Positions 35,088 to 47,100 of a stretch of DNA of 64,000 nt are shown here, one piece after another. The stretch covers positions 4,402,001-4,466,000 of the forward strand of contig NC_064676.1 in the NCBI RefSeq assembly GCF_023278565.1. Direction: 5' to 3'. Under the pieces are notes generated by a model, which was not told where the DNA came from, made no database searches, and was given only the letters and a program-made list of their open reading frames with translations. How positions within the stretch are numbered: position 1 is the first letter of the stretch; each line of letters starts with the position of its first letter. The position numbers and the translations under genes were made by a program. The stretch is from Colletotrichum lupini (Eukaryota; Ascomycota; Sordariomycetes; Glomerellales; Glomerellaceae).

Positions 35088-38000
35088 TCAAATCGTCTCC
35101 CATCCACCATTGTTAATCTCCGCCTCGAGCTTACGACTAATATAGCTCGGAATTCCGTGACTGAGGAACGTGGTACGCAGCATCGAGTCGTAGCGTTTCT
35201 GGTTCAAGAAAAGCTGGCGGCCGTGGCGTAGACCCAGGTCCGTCTCACCGTACTTATCAATGTAGGGCGCGCTGCTAAAGGACCCCGACAACCTGAACAA
35301 GTAAAAGATGCAGCACTTGCGAATGTTGAGGAAGAGGCCGATGTTGCCCTGACACCTAGAGCACGGGGAGGTCAGCACGGGCGTGATTTCACCCACTCAT
35401 CATGAAGACTTACTTTCGCATGTGTTGCTGCGATCCGCCAATTCTCTGCGGCTCACGGTCGCCAGACGCCGTCTCCTCCCTAAGACAGCAGACTGCTTGG
35501 CCGCAAAAGACCTCTCCACAGAGCAAGCAAATCATGGGATCCGAGACGTCCTTTCCTGTCGTCGGACACTTACGTCGAGTAGCTTCCTCGATGAGAGCAT
35601 CGTAGTTCTTCGGCAGACCCACCAGCTCGAAAATGCCAGGGTGACTGATGAGCGCGGACTTGGGGAGCTTACGATCGGCGTCGCCTGGCCACATAATTTG
35701 ATGTCTGATCCATCCCTTGACTAGACTCGTCGTCGAAGCAGGCCAACCGCAATCGGGACCGTGGTCGGTGATGGCGGCACACATCTCGTCAAAGGTTGGT
35801 ACCCGAAGTACTTCAGTGAGGCGGTCTAGCTCGTCCGCGTCTGGCTGAGGAGAAACGTGGCTGTTGAAGTCTACGCCGTACTTGATGTAGAGAAGAATGA
35901 CGCTCTTCCTCAGGAAAGTCAGAGCGTACTTCTTGACGAACGTGTAGTAGCCCTCGAGGTTGTCTAGTTCCGGTTGTCCGAAGCCCTTGTTCTCGCCAAG
36001 ATCCGCCGGCATCTCATGATGGGATACGTTGATCTCCATGCCAGTCTTGGTGATTGCGAGACAGAATTCAGCAAAGTTCTTAAGTGCCGGATCTTGCGTT
36101 TCCCTGTTGAGAAGATGGTTCACCCAAGTAGACACTGGGATGTTGCGTCCCATATGGTAGACAATCTTGACAATCTCCGCAAGATAACAAAGTCTCAGGA
36201 TATGGGTGACATCAAAGTTCTGCGCCGGAATGACGCCAAACACACACTCGGTGAGGAAGATGAAGGCGTCCTGGCCAAGTAACGGCGGATAGATGTCGAT
36301 GGGACGCCTAACGTGTTCCGTCTCCTGCCCAAAGTACTGCGAGACGAATAGTTGAACGTGTTGCCGTTCGCTATCCAGACGGAACTCTTCGTCGATCCAG
36401 TTGTCTCCGCCAGCCTTGAGACCACCGACAGCCCGGTACGCAGTGGCCGTCTCAGCCAAGATGCGAAGGTGCGTCAGACTCTGCTCGGGGATCTTCTCCA
36501 GCAGTGTCATACCATACTGAGCTTCGGTACCACGCTGCTGGATCTCCGCAGCCGATGTGGAGTACCCGACTAATTTAGCCAGGACATCGCTGTGGCAGAG
36601 CTCGTTCTTTTCTCGCAGTTCGATATTGAGCCTGTCGTGGCGAGTCTCAAAGTTATTAGACCGTACAGTATCGCGAAGGCGGCGGTAAACTTTGGCCAGC
36701 TCGGTCATGAGAGTGGAACCATCACTCTGTACAGATCGGCGATTGGAGACCGGCGTGCTGGCTGCCGGGAATACGGACGTCAGCGGCGTGTTAACGACCA
36801 CGGAATCCAGGCCCGACTCATCAGCCGACCATGCCTCTTCCAATAGCTGAGGCGCCTTCTCTGCCAGCGAACCCGTGACTTGTCCTGCGGTATAGCTGGC
36901 GAATCCTGCCTGAACTTGGTCGGGCGGGCGATTCGCACCAAGGCGGTAGTAGCCGGATCGCATTTGAGCGTCTAGGAAGTCTGCAAAAATGCGCTGGGAT
37001 TGAAGGGGCCCGGGGAAACATTCTTCTTGTCCCTTCCAAATGATGGGCAAGAATGCGTTTCCTAAAGCCTTGCATAAGGGGCAGACAAACTCCTGTCTTC
37101 GAAGGTTCTCAGGATGGTGTCGGGCAATTTGGTGATGGTGTCGCCGGTTTGTCGCATCAAAGTACATTTCAAAGCAGCTGTAGTGCATCATATGGCCGCA
37201 GCCAGTTGAGACTGGTCCGGGGCGCGAGAGGTTGGAGGGGAAGCCCTTGCCAATTGTCTGGCGTTCGGCAACAAACTTCTCGCCTTGAGCGTTGACCTTT
37301 GTGACTTCTTGTCGATTCTCATGAGCAACCCCGAATGGCCGGATGTCTTCCGCAGAGCGATCCAGGCTGGAGGGTGTGTGGAAGGCTTCCCTAACGAAGT
37401 CTGGATCTTGTAAATCCGTCTGTCGTAGAATATGACTCTCGTTGAACAGAGCAAACGTTCCGTAAAGACGACGGTCGTCCGTGTCTTCTTGACACAGAAT
37501 GCAGGTGCCAGTGGGATACTTCCAATTGTTCTTCCGGTCAGTGTTCTGCTCGGCCTCTTCCTCGTCCTCGAGATCCGAGCCCCAGTCAATGTTGCCCTGG
37601 TTCTCTAAGAAGCTCTTCTGTTGCTGTTGGAACTGAGCCATAACCTTTGCCTGTCGACTGAGTGCGGCCTTCTTCTTGCGCTCGCGTTCCTCCTCTGCAG
37701 AGTTGTTGGCAGGGGATGCAGTATCAATGCGGTCAACCGATACACCCAATCGAACATATGCGTTCTCAAAATTGCGTGGACGCTTCTGTCGCATCCTCTT
37801 CAGGATGAGAGCGATCTTGGGGTGGCACGCCTTGAACTCTTCCTTGGTAGACATCATGTCCAGCAACGCGACGATGGTCTTTGCATTAGGCGCTTCTTGC
37901 ATGAAGTTGCTTCGAGCTGTGCGTGTCAAGGAGATAAAGACAAATGAGTTGAGCGACTCCTCCGTCATGTCGCTCTCGTCCGCCTTGTCCTCGGAAATCG

Positions 38001-41000
38001 CAATGAGAATCAGGTGAAGAACAACCTGAAGGAAAGTCTCAGTGCGAGTGGATGGCACGCTTGGCGTGAGTCTGGCGGCGACCAGCGGGTAGAGCAAGGA
38101 GTAGTAGATGACCTGGGCAAACATGCCGGTACTAGTGAACGCAGCCAGGTCCTTGAACAGTCCTGAGGGAATAGATCGAAGTTTGGGCTCGTACACAATC
38201 TCTTCGACCGGCTTCCCAGTCTTGATGGCCATCTTCTTGCGATAAGCTAGCTCGGACTCCTCACGCTGGTTTTTGTTGTAGTGGGCAATGTAAGGATCAA
38301 TATGCTCAACGAATTCGGGTCGTAGCTCAAAAGTGCCTACGTCGGAGACACCCTCTGGAGGCTTGAACGAAGCCATTTCATCAAGCACACGGTGGAAATC
38401 CTCTTGCTCCTGCCACTTCTCGGGCAGCTTGTTGCTGATTTCGTTGAACGAAAGGGGCTTGAAGCATAGGATATGAGTGAGGTCGCGGCGGATGGCGAGG
38501 ACATTGGCGTTGGGCTCATCCTCGGAGGCAATCAATGATGTGCGATCACTCAGCAACACAATCAGGAGGTGAATCATGTCTTCAACCACGTCCAAATGCT
38601 GCGCATCGTCTTGCGCTGCCGACTTTTGCTCAAAAAAGCCCTTGACCCATTTCTCCATGCCGAATCGATCAATGATGGATGCGAGGACGCGGCTTGGATC
38701 AGCCGTGACCATGGCAGTCTGAAGCAAGAAGATGTCTCGGTGGTGAGAGACATCTCTTTGGCTGACTCCACGATATGTCGCCGCCTGGTGACGCAGACTA
38801 ATGCCATTGCGAACCCACATGTTCGCTTTGATCTGCGCCAACCAAGCGCAAACCCGCAAGGGGTAGTCGAATGCAGCCATGAGGTTGTCTTCCGGTGAGT
38901 TATCCCTTCTTGGCATAACCTTGCGGCCCATGGAGCGGGGAGGAACCCTCAAGTCTTGCGTTGTGAAGCTCAGCAGGGCTCGCATGCTTGAGGCAGGGAG
39001 AGACTTTCCGCACTCCACCAACCACGAGAGCGTATAGTGGAGGGCGTGGTGGAAGCTGATGGGGTCCTCCTCGACGGTGAACTTGACCACTTCGTATCGT
39101 GCCGACTCATTGTCAAACTCGAAATCACCCATAGTCTTGAACTTGACCTCTTCCTTGATCTCGGCCTGCTTAAATCGATGGCGTTCGGCACCAATAGAGT
39201 GAAGAATCACAGCCTTTGCTGTCAATCTGATGGCTTGGGCGACGAAGTGTGCCTCGTTATCCGGCACATTCCTGTACGCGTCGGCAAGTTGTCGAGCAAG
39301 TCTGTTGATTTCGCGTGTCACTAGAGAAGCCGTTATCCAGCTATCCGTCTCGTATTCGACGTGCTCCCCAATGGCGCGGACATTCGGCCCAATGCCTTGG
39401 TGTAGCTTGACGAGATCCAAAAACTGCAAGAGGTATCTCTCCTCGGTGCGTAGCTTCTCCTGGACGTTTGGCGAGCCGAAAAGATACTTCAAGTCTAGAT
39501 AGAAGTGGTACATACGCCGATTCGTCACTGAACCAGAGTCGAAGGCGAGGACAGCATTGGACGAGACATCCCATGGGTAGCCTACTTGTCTAGTGGTGAG
39601 GAAGGTGTAGAAGATGGCGAGCAAGCTCGTCATGAAATTGCCGCGCTCGACAATCTCTGCAGTGATCGACGGTGTCGTGAGCATCTGTAGAGACAAGTTT
39701 ATGATGGAGTGATCCGGCTCTCTGTCTCCAATCAAGTAGAGTTGAGCCAGCGTTGTGTATAATCCTGCAAATCGCAGTCCCAAGATGCGCTTGAATTCGG
39801 GTATCGAAACAACAGTTGAGATGTAGAGAGATCGAAGGTCGTTGCGTACCTTCTTCCACATGCGGAGATCGAATAGAATGAGCCAGTCTAGACGAACCCT
39901 TTGGAAGACATCCTCCGCCGGGGGAACATTCTCACGGTTCATGTAACCAGGAGGAGTCTCGAGCCAATACCTACCTGGCTTCGGTGAGGGCGCCTTCTCT
40001 CCCTGGCCAGGAGTTTTGGGAATTTCCAAGTTAGCCTTGGCGTATATTGCAGGTGCAATCAGGGGCTCAGCAGTGTCGGAGTCTGAAGGCGTCAAATCGC
40101 GGTCCCTGGCAGACCGGCGTGCAGCTGCGGGTGGAGGCGGAGGAGGCGGATAACCGGCCATGGTAGCTTCATCTTCTTCCAGAGCTTGATCATTACCACG
40201 CCACTCGAGGCCAATATCCCCAGGTCCATCAGGCTGGATATCCACCATCATAATATCGTCCATATCATCATCGTCGTCATCGTCGCCCGCGTCACTATCC
40301 GGAGTGCCGTTGCCCCTGCCCATGTCGATGTCATCATCATCGCTGTCGCCAAGAGCTCTTGTTTGCTGTTGAGCAGCAATACGCTGCATCTGCAGTAAGA
40401 CGTGCTGTGTGAAAGACTGAGACTGTTCGAGATTTCTCAAGAACCTCTCTTCGTCGTAGATGCCATCCTTCCCCACAATAGCATGGCTTCCAGGACTGCC
40501 CTTCCTCCAAGGCTTCATCATCTCCTGGCAGACGGTGTTTCGCAGAATGGTGTGGTCTGATCCGACACTACATCCTGAGATGTCGCTGAGCCACTCGATC
40601 ATGGCCCCACACATCTGCTCACGAAATGTGTCGCGCGATGACCTGATGGTGACGGTAACCTTGATATGCTCTAACTTAGTGGCCATCTCAAGAAGAGCGT
40701 CAAGATCGTCGAGCCGCTTCAGAATGCTGCGCCCGACAAGGTCCGTCTCAGTAGCGCGTTCGAGAGCCTGAGCCTCCGTTGTTCTACAGGCCCGCGCAAT
40801 CTGATTCTGGACATCCTCCACCGTGTGCTTCTCGTCGTTCCAGAGAACCAGTGCGTATTCGGGGTGCCCCGAAGGACCTTCGCCGTAGATGCTCGGAGAC
40901 AGGCGCGAAAGCTCCTCGTCGGCTTGGATAGAGTCGGCCGTCTTGCCCTGCCGCAGCTGCTCTGGTGAGCATGATATGACGTCGCAGATATAGTCAAAGA

Positions 41001-41559
41001 CACGGCCAATCGTCATCTGCATGTTCTGCACCAGGTCCTCGGGAAGACCGGCCGGTTCCTTTCCCTTTCCCTCGCCCTTCTCCGGACTCGTCTCGGAGTG
41101 AATCGTACAGAACATGGGGAGGCGCCATGCCTCGTCATCGCCACAGTCACAACATCCACTGTTGCCGACGGAAATGCTGATGCGAACCATGTGCCCGGCG
41201 TGATCGGTCGAGTCGAAGCATCGGCTGCAAAGGACGCAAGTATCATCGGTGCTGCAGGTCCTACAGGAGTATGAAGCTTCTCCGGGCTTGAAGATGTGGC
41301 CGCATCGCTTGCCGCGGGCGGCTTCGGTGTATTCAGCGCCTTCCTCTGCGCCCTGAGCATCGTGGAGCTTGAGGTTGTGCGAAGGACGTCCAGAGGGAAA
41401 GAAGAGGGGCATGTATCGTTCGCCTCCTGCCAAAGACCAGAATAGACTTTCCAACAGGTCGTGGTGCGCTTGATCGTCGTACTCGTAGTTCCATCTTGCG
41501 GGAAGCTCTCGGAGAAACTCACAGAGCTGGCGCTCTTGAGTTGACATTGGGGTTTCCAT
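35088..41559 (-). CDS. UBR1: E3 ubiquitin ligase Ubr1, N-recognin of the N-end rule pathway
   Basis: Two exons: 41559-35414 and 35355-35088 (donor GTAAGT, acceptor CTCTAG), 2137 residues. Landmarks in order: UBR box (about 86-158) with Cys/His zinc ligands (KRCGHIFKPGE, CSTDDTCVLCSRC, NSGCCDCGDDEAW); a ClpS-like domain (YALVLWNDEKHTVEDV) for bulky hydrophobic N-termini; an Asp-rich disordered stretch; a long helical scaffold; a Cys/His-rich RING-H2 region (CILCQEDTDD, CGHMMHYSCFEMYF, FVCPLCKALGN); and the C-terminal UBLC cap (ICLLCGEVFCGQAVCC), completed across the intron (MRKCQGNIGLF). It ubiquitylates proteins with destabilising N-terminal residues. I start at METPMSTQERQLCEFL (41559) because the 92 residues upstream in the same frame look like 5' leader. 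A retrotransposon inserted 449 bases upstream of this start. Confidence 0.95.
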
Positions 41560-42003
41560 TATAAGTGATTGGTCATGGCTCCCTTTCTCAGGTTTCGTTG
41601 TAGAAAAGAGTCGAATTCCCGGGAGGGAGAAGGGCTGTTCGTGCAAATAGGGCGTGTATGAGGGTGGTCGTTGTTTCTGGAGCCCGGTGATGTGCGATAT
41701 TGCGTATCGGTAGAGCTCTGGCGGGGTCTTTTTGGCAAACAGTGGCGGGTCGCTTGTACGCGGTGAGTAATCTGAGGTGGGCTGGAGGACGGAAAATGGT
41801 AAGCGCCTGGAAGGCCTCTTGGATTCAAGAAGCAACTAAACTTAAGAGACTGCAGGAGATGCTTACTGGCGAAGGGAATCCAAGAGGGATCTTCACAGGC
41901 AATAGCGGTGACGTTTCTCTCTCAAAGGAAAAAGAAAAAGGCGGCAGTGGATGTGTTGTTAAAAGGTGGTTGCCACTACGAGTCCCGGCAGAGTACAAGC
42001 ACA
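41560..42003. other. UBR1 upstream region
   Basis: Un-RIPped promoter/leader sequence between UBR1 and the retrotransposon. It remains open in the UBR1 frame up to 41835 but has no conserved protein character. Confidence 0.6.
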
Positions 42004-42008
42004 GGTAC
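42004..42008. repeat. left target-site duplication GGTAC
   Basis: GGTAC directly precedes the left LTR and matches the 5 bases directly after the right LTR (50738-50742). Five-base duplications are usual for LTR-retrotransposon integrase. Confidence 0.9.
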
Positions 42009-42168
42009 TGCCGGGGGCAAAGGTAGGGTCAATGTGATGTGTCAAGTAGTGGTTGATTCTTCTAGGTAATGTGGGCAGAAGCCCCTAATGTGGGCAGAAG
42101 CCCCTATGTATAGTTATGGCTAGTCGCCACTAATTATAGCACATAGCCTATGGCTATATAGTATAATA
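42009..42168 (-). repeat. left LTR (3' LTR in element orientation)
   Basis: 160 bases aligned without gaps to 50578-50737. It contains two tandem 19-bp units (42068-42086, 42087-42105), each with a GGGC-AGAA-GCCC hairpin. Bases 1-102 are unmutated; from 42111 onward it shows C-to-T/G-to-A changes relative to the other LTR, and its terminal CA has become TA. Confidence 0.92.
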
Positions 42169-44799
42169 GCCTACCCCCTAATTAAAATTTTACGACGTCC
42201 TCGTCGCTTATATTCCCTAATTATTTCCTCTAAATATAATACTATCGTAATATAATACTATCGTAATCGTCGTAAATATATTACTTAAAATGTTCTATAG
42301 TAATTATAATTATTATACTTAATAATTTAATACTTTAGTAATAAGTTATTAAATTATTCCTATAGTTTAGCGTTAAGATTATAGAGCACCCTTCTATAAA
42401 TTATCTTTTACTCGTCGTTAAAAATTATTATATCGGTTATTTTTATTATATAATTTACTTCTTTTTACTATCCTCTTTTTTATATCTCTTATTAAAAAAG
42501 AATTATCCTCGCTTTATTATCTATCGTCGTTTTAATAGTAATTTTTTATATAAACTTATAGAATTCTTTATTATTATCCTAAACTAGGGTCGTGTCGTAT
42601 TATAAAATTATATCCCTAAGCTTCTCCTTTTCGATTAGCGGTTACTCTAATTATTCTAAAAGTAGGTATTAAGGCCCGGGAGTCGTATTAGTAGTTCGAG
42701 GCACTAGCTTCTATCGTCCGTAAGTAATAAGAAGCGTATTTAGTATATCGTCGTATCTAGGCTCTATAGAATTATAAATAGTAAGGTATTTTAATAGCTT
42801 AATCTAATTAGAATAGTCGTACTAACTTTTTAACGGGCTAAGGCTATATAAATATATTACCGTTACGATTTCTTTAGCTATTACCTCCTTTTTAATAATC
42901 TTACGCAAAGCTCTATATATAAGATATAATAATAAGTCGCCTTTTTTCTAACTATTTATAAGCGTTTAGTAGAGAGTCGTTATAACGGAAATTTTATTAA
43001 ACTCTAAGAAAATAATATTATCTAAGTCGTTATTAAAGAATACTATAGCGTAATATAAGCTATTATAATTCTTTTTATATAGCTAACCTCGTTATACTAA
43101 CTTAAGAATTAGGTAGTACTACTTAAGTATTATCTTATTTGAAATAAATATACTTAGATTAATTCTAATTAGTCGTACTAAGGGATCGTTAAAAATTAGC
43201 TTCGGGGGTACGGGTATTTTTTTAATAAATCGTCCTAAGGAGGATTCTTTTATAAAATCGCTACTTTTAGCTTCTTATTACCCGTATTTTTTATTCCTTT
43301 AGTCTTGCGTTTTTTTCTTATCGGTAGCTTCTTATTAAGTAGAACGTTATTATCGGATTCTTTTTTATTAAACTCCTCGTTACTAATCCCCTTTTTAATT
43401 TTTAAAAGATCGTCGTCGTTATTTAATAATAACTTCGTACTATTAGCTTTCTTATTCTTAACTTCTAACTCTATAAATAATAAGTCGTTATTAATCGTAA
43501 TCGGGGTTTAAGCTATTATCTTCTCTAGTTAGGATAGTAGCTTCCCGTTTATTTAATCTTAGATTTTTTAAGTAGTATTATTTAGCGTCGTAAATAGTTA
43601 AGTATTAAATATTCTAAGTCTCTCGGGAGGTAGGTTTATAATAAATAAGTTATATATACTAAATAAACTAGCGAATCCTCTACGTCTAGTCTCGAATCCG
43701 GGGTCCTCCTTATTTACCGAGTCGTCGTCCTCGTTTCCCGCTTTAAGTAGTCCGTCGTTCTTACCTTTAATAGCTAGCGGGTATTATAATAACTTAAAAG
43801 CGTTCGTACGATCGATATTAGGGGTTATCGGATTATCGGGATTATTAATAAACGTTTAGTTAGTACCTTTTTTATTATATACTTAACTAGCCAAGTTAAT
43901 AAGGCTATTATTAGTCTTATTTAGTTATGCTATTTTAGTATAGGTATATAGAGGGGAAGAAAAAGGTATAGCTAAAATAAGTAGAAATAAGGTTTAAATA
44001 GCTAGCTATAGGCAATATAGAGTCGAGATCGAATAATAAGTTCGATCTTCGGCTTTAGGTAAGTACTTAAAATTAGGAATAGTTAATACTATCCTCTACT
44101 ATAAAAAGGAATTATTATTTAGCTAAATTAAATATTCTTCTTTTTATAGTAGTAGATACCTCGTTACGATAATTTTATAAAGAAGTTCTAGCTACTATCT
44201 ATATTATTTACCTAGTCCCTCTAGTTATAATAAGAACTATAGTCTATTTCTATTTTATTAGACGTCGATAATTTTCTTTAGTAAATTAGCAAGTAAAATT
44301 ACTATTAATATCGGCAGTGCTCGTCCGTAAATATCGAGTAGTGGTACTAGTTCTAAGTAGTTAACTAAGATTACGTCGTATATTTTTACGTATTAAGATA
44401 AGTCGAGCTTATATATAAGTCGTCCGACCCGTTTAAGGATCGTAAAAGGCTTAGTATATTATTATAAGTATTTCTTTCTTAGCGTAGTTAATTATAATAT
44501 ATTATAACCGCGGTATAGTCTTAGTATAATACGTTATCTAACTTCGAAAAATTTAGTAAGGCGCTTCTAGTCGTAGTATAATTTTATCCGGATAGCTACG
44601 ATAATAATAGCGTCGTATACCTTAAGTCGTATCTTTAGTCTAATTAGTAATTTATTTATTACGTCTATAACTACGTCGATGATATTATTAGGAGTAAATC
44701 CTAAAATAATTTCGTTAGGTAACTTAGTTATTGCCGCTAATTTGTTATTATTAATTTCGAATTATAATCGGGGAATGCTATCGGGCTATCGGTCTGGGG

Positions 44800-45300
44800 A
44801 TTTTAGTAATATAAAGTATATTCGTAGCGCCGACTCGACTATAAAGTTTGTCTATTTACTCTAGCCGTTAGTCTAGGGATAGTAGGCTACTAAGTATAAT
44901 AGTTTACTACCGCACTTATCCTATATATATTTCTATATTATAAAAAGGAATTTAGGGTTTTTATTACTTAGGATTACTTTTAGTAGTCCCTAGTTATAGT
45001 ACTATAAGAAGTCTATTAGTAACGTTACCTATTCCTTTACTATTATCGTTTTATATCTAAGTATTAGACTAATCTATTTAGATATTTTATTAGTTACTAA
45101 TAGGATATAGTTATATCCTTCTCCCGAGGTCTATAGTCCTAGAATAAAATCGATAGTAATTATATAATAGGGATATAGTAACGGTATAATAAGTTATATA
45201 TTACTATATAGTCGGTGTGTTTTGAGTTTTATTATCGAGTATGTTAAGTAACCCTAGATATAGCGCTTTAAATTCCGTATAAGTCGTAGTATATAATATC
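44800..45300 (-). pseudogene. integrase core remnant of the retrotransposon
   Basis: On the minus strand, ITIDFILGL (first catalytic Asp codon 45149-45151) is followed by ILLVTNKISKRISLIP and, about 62 codons on, ILSNKNPKF, where the second catalytic Asp should be (44963-44965) but reads Asn, a G-to-A change consistent with RIP. This D,D(35)E arrangement identifies the rve integrase core. Numerous stops interrupt it. Domain edges are approximate. Confidence 0.75.
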
Positions 45301-45999
45301 TAGATAGTATTATAGCTATTTTATTATAGCCTATATAGTTTCCTCCGTAGGCCGTTTTAAAAATATTAGCGTAGTATATTTAAGGGATATATAATCGGTT
45401 ATATATATTATACGTTACCTTTTATAGTAATCCCCTATATAAAAAAAATAGTAATTCGGCGCGGTTCTCTTTAAGTAGTATTATATTATTACGGATTATT
45501 TTAATAATAGATTTAAAGACTAGGTTTATATCGTAGCCTTATTAGATTTTTTTCTTAAAACTCGGTGCTATTTCGAGAAGAATTATATTAGTACTATCTT
45601 ACGTTACTAGTAGTATAATATCGTTTTTTAATTACCGGTCGTTAGTCGTACGTATCGGTAGTAGACTAATTTATATAGTATAGGTATTATTAGTTAGGAA
45701 AACTGATTATGCTTATATTTATATTGCCTAATCGTTTAGTACGTCGTTTAGTAAAATATCTAAGCCGCTATTTATTAAATTTAGCTCGTCGTATCCCGGG
45801 TCGGCTAGTAGTTTAGATAGCGCGTCCGGTATAATATATTTTTTACCTAGCTTATATATAACCTAAATATTAAATTAGCTAGCGTACTCTATCGCCCTAA
45901 TTAGTTTTTTATTATTAGTACTATTCGCCGTAGTATTAGCAATGTCCAATTGTCGTTATAGGCCTACGATAACAGAATAATTAGTAATAATTATCGTAA

Positions 46000-47100
46000 T
46001 AAGTTTTAATACGGAGATCTAGTGGTTATATTTTTTTAGGACCTAGACGAAACCTAGTGTTTCTATTTCCGTTAGCTAATATCTTTTTTTAAGCTCGGAT
46101 AGGGTTCGTAATAAGTATAATATTAGTTAAATAGCACCCTTTAGCGGTGGTTTAGTTAGCTTCCCTTTGTCGTCTATGATTATTTATAGTACTTCTAGCT
46201 TAACGTAGTAAGCTATAGTACTAATACCCGTCGCTACTACGTTAAAATTAATAAATAGCAGTCGTATTGGGTCGTAATAATATAGTTTAATATTATTTAG
46301 TAAGTCGCTACGTATTTTTTTGAACGCGTGCCGTTCTTTATTAGTAGTTATAATCGGGACTAATTTTGTCTATTATTTACGCTCGGGATCCTTATTAGTA
46401 ATTCGTTTATTATCTTTAGTCCTTTATTATAATAAATCCGTCTTTAGTTATTCTAATAGTTCTATAATAAATATATATCCCGGGACGTTATTATAGAGGT
46501 ACCTTGCGAGGCTAATAAATATTTTAAAGTTACGGAGGGTCGTTAGATATTTAAATTATTTAAGAGTATCTAACTTTTCTATTATAATAAATAGGCCGAA
46601 GGCATCGACGTATTATCTAAGAACGGTAGTACCTAGAAATCCTATAAAGGTCTTTAATAAGTTAATACTAATGTTTTTTTATTATAATAAACAAAAGACG
46701 GTATCGAGGTTAGTAATATGCTCCTCTAACGTATCGGATCCGATAATAATATCGTCGTAGTATAATCGGGCTAAGACGTTTATAAAGAGGGCGTTTATTT
46801 ATTATTAGATATAGGCGTTCGAGTTTTTATAACTTATTATAGCGTAGTTAAAAGTATACTATCCGTTAGGTATAATAATCGTAAAAGTGTCGTAAGATTC
46901 GGGGTATACTCGCTATTAATAATAAAACGAACTTACGTCTATAACCGTAATATAGCGCTTATTTTTAACGATATTAAAAATATCGTCCTGCGATCGTATT
47001 AAGTAGCTATTTAGGAGTACGATTTTATTTAGTCTATAGATATTAATAACTATGCGGCCTTTTTATTTTCCGTTAACTTTATACTATATTACGAAAATTA
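46000..47100 (-). pseudogene. reverse transcriptase and RNase H remnant
   Basis: Minus-strand translation shows the RT active-site block ARLYYDDIIIGSDTLEEHI (Tyr-Tyr-Asp-Asp at 46762-46751), preceded by RYITVIDVSSFYY near 46.95 kb, and followed toward lower coordinates by an RNase H block with LTEIETLGFV and VLKK around 46.03-46.1 kb. The motifs and order are typical of Ty3/Gypsy pol. Interspersed stops at Trp and Gln positions are those RIP creates. Not functional. Confidence 0.8.

Noticed and set aside
41560..41835. N-terminal extension of Ubr1 from Met at 41835
   Set aside because: In frame but unlike any Ubr1 N terminus; METPMSTQERQLCEFL matches where fungal Ubr1 proteins begin.
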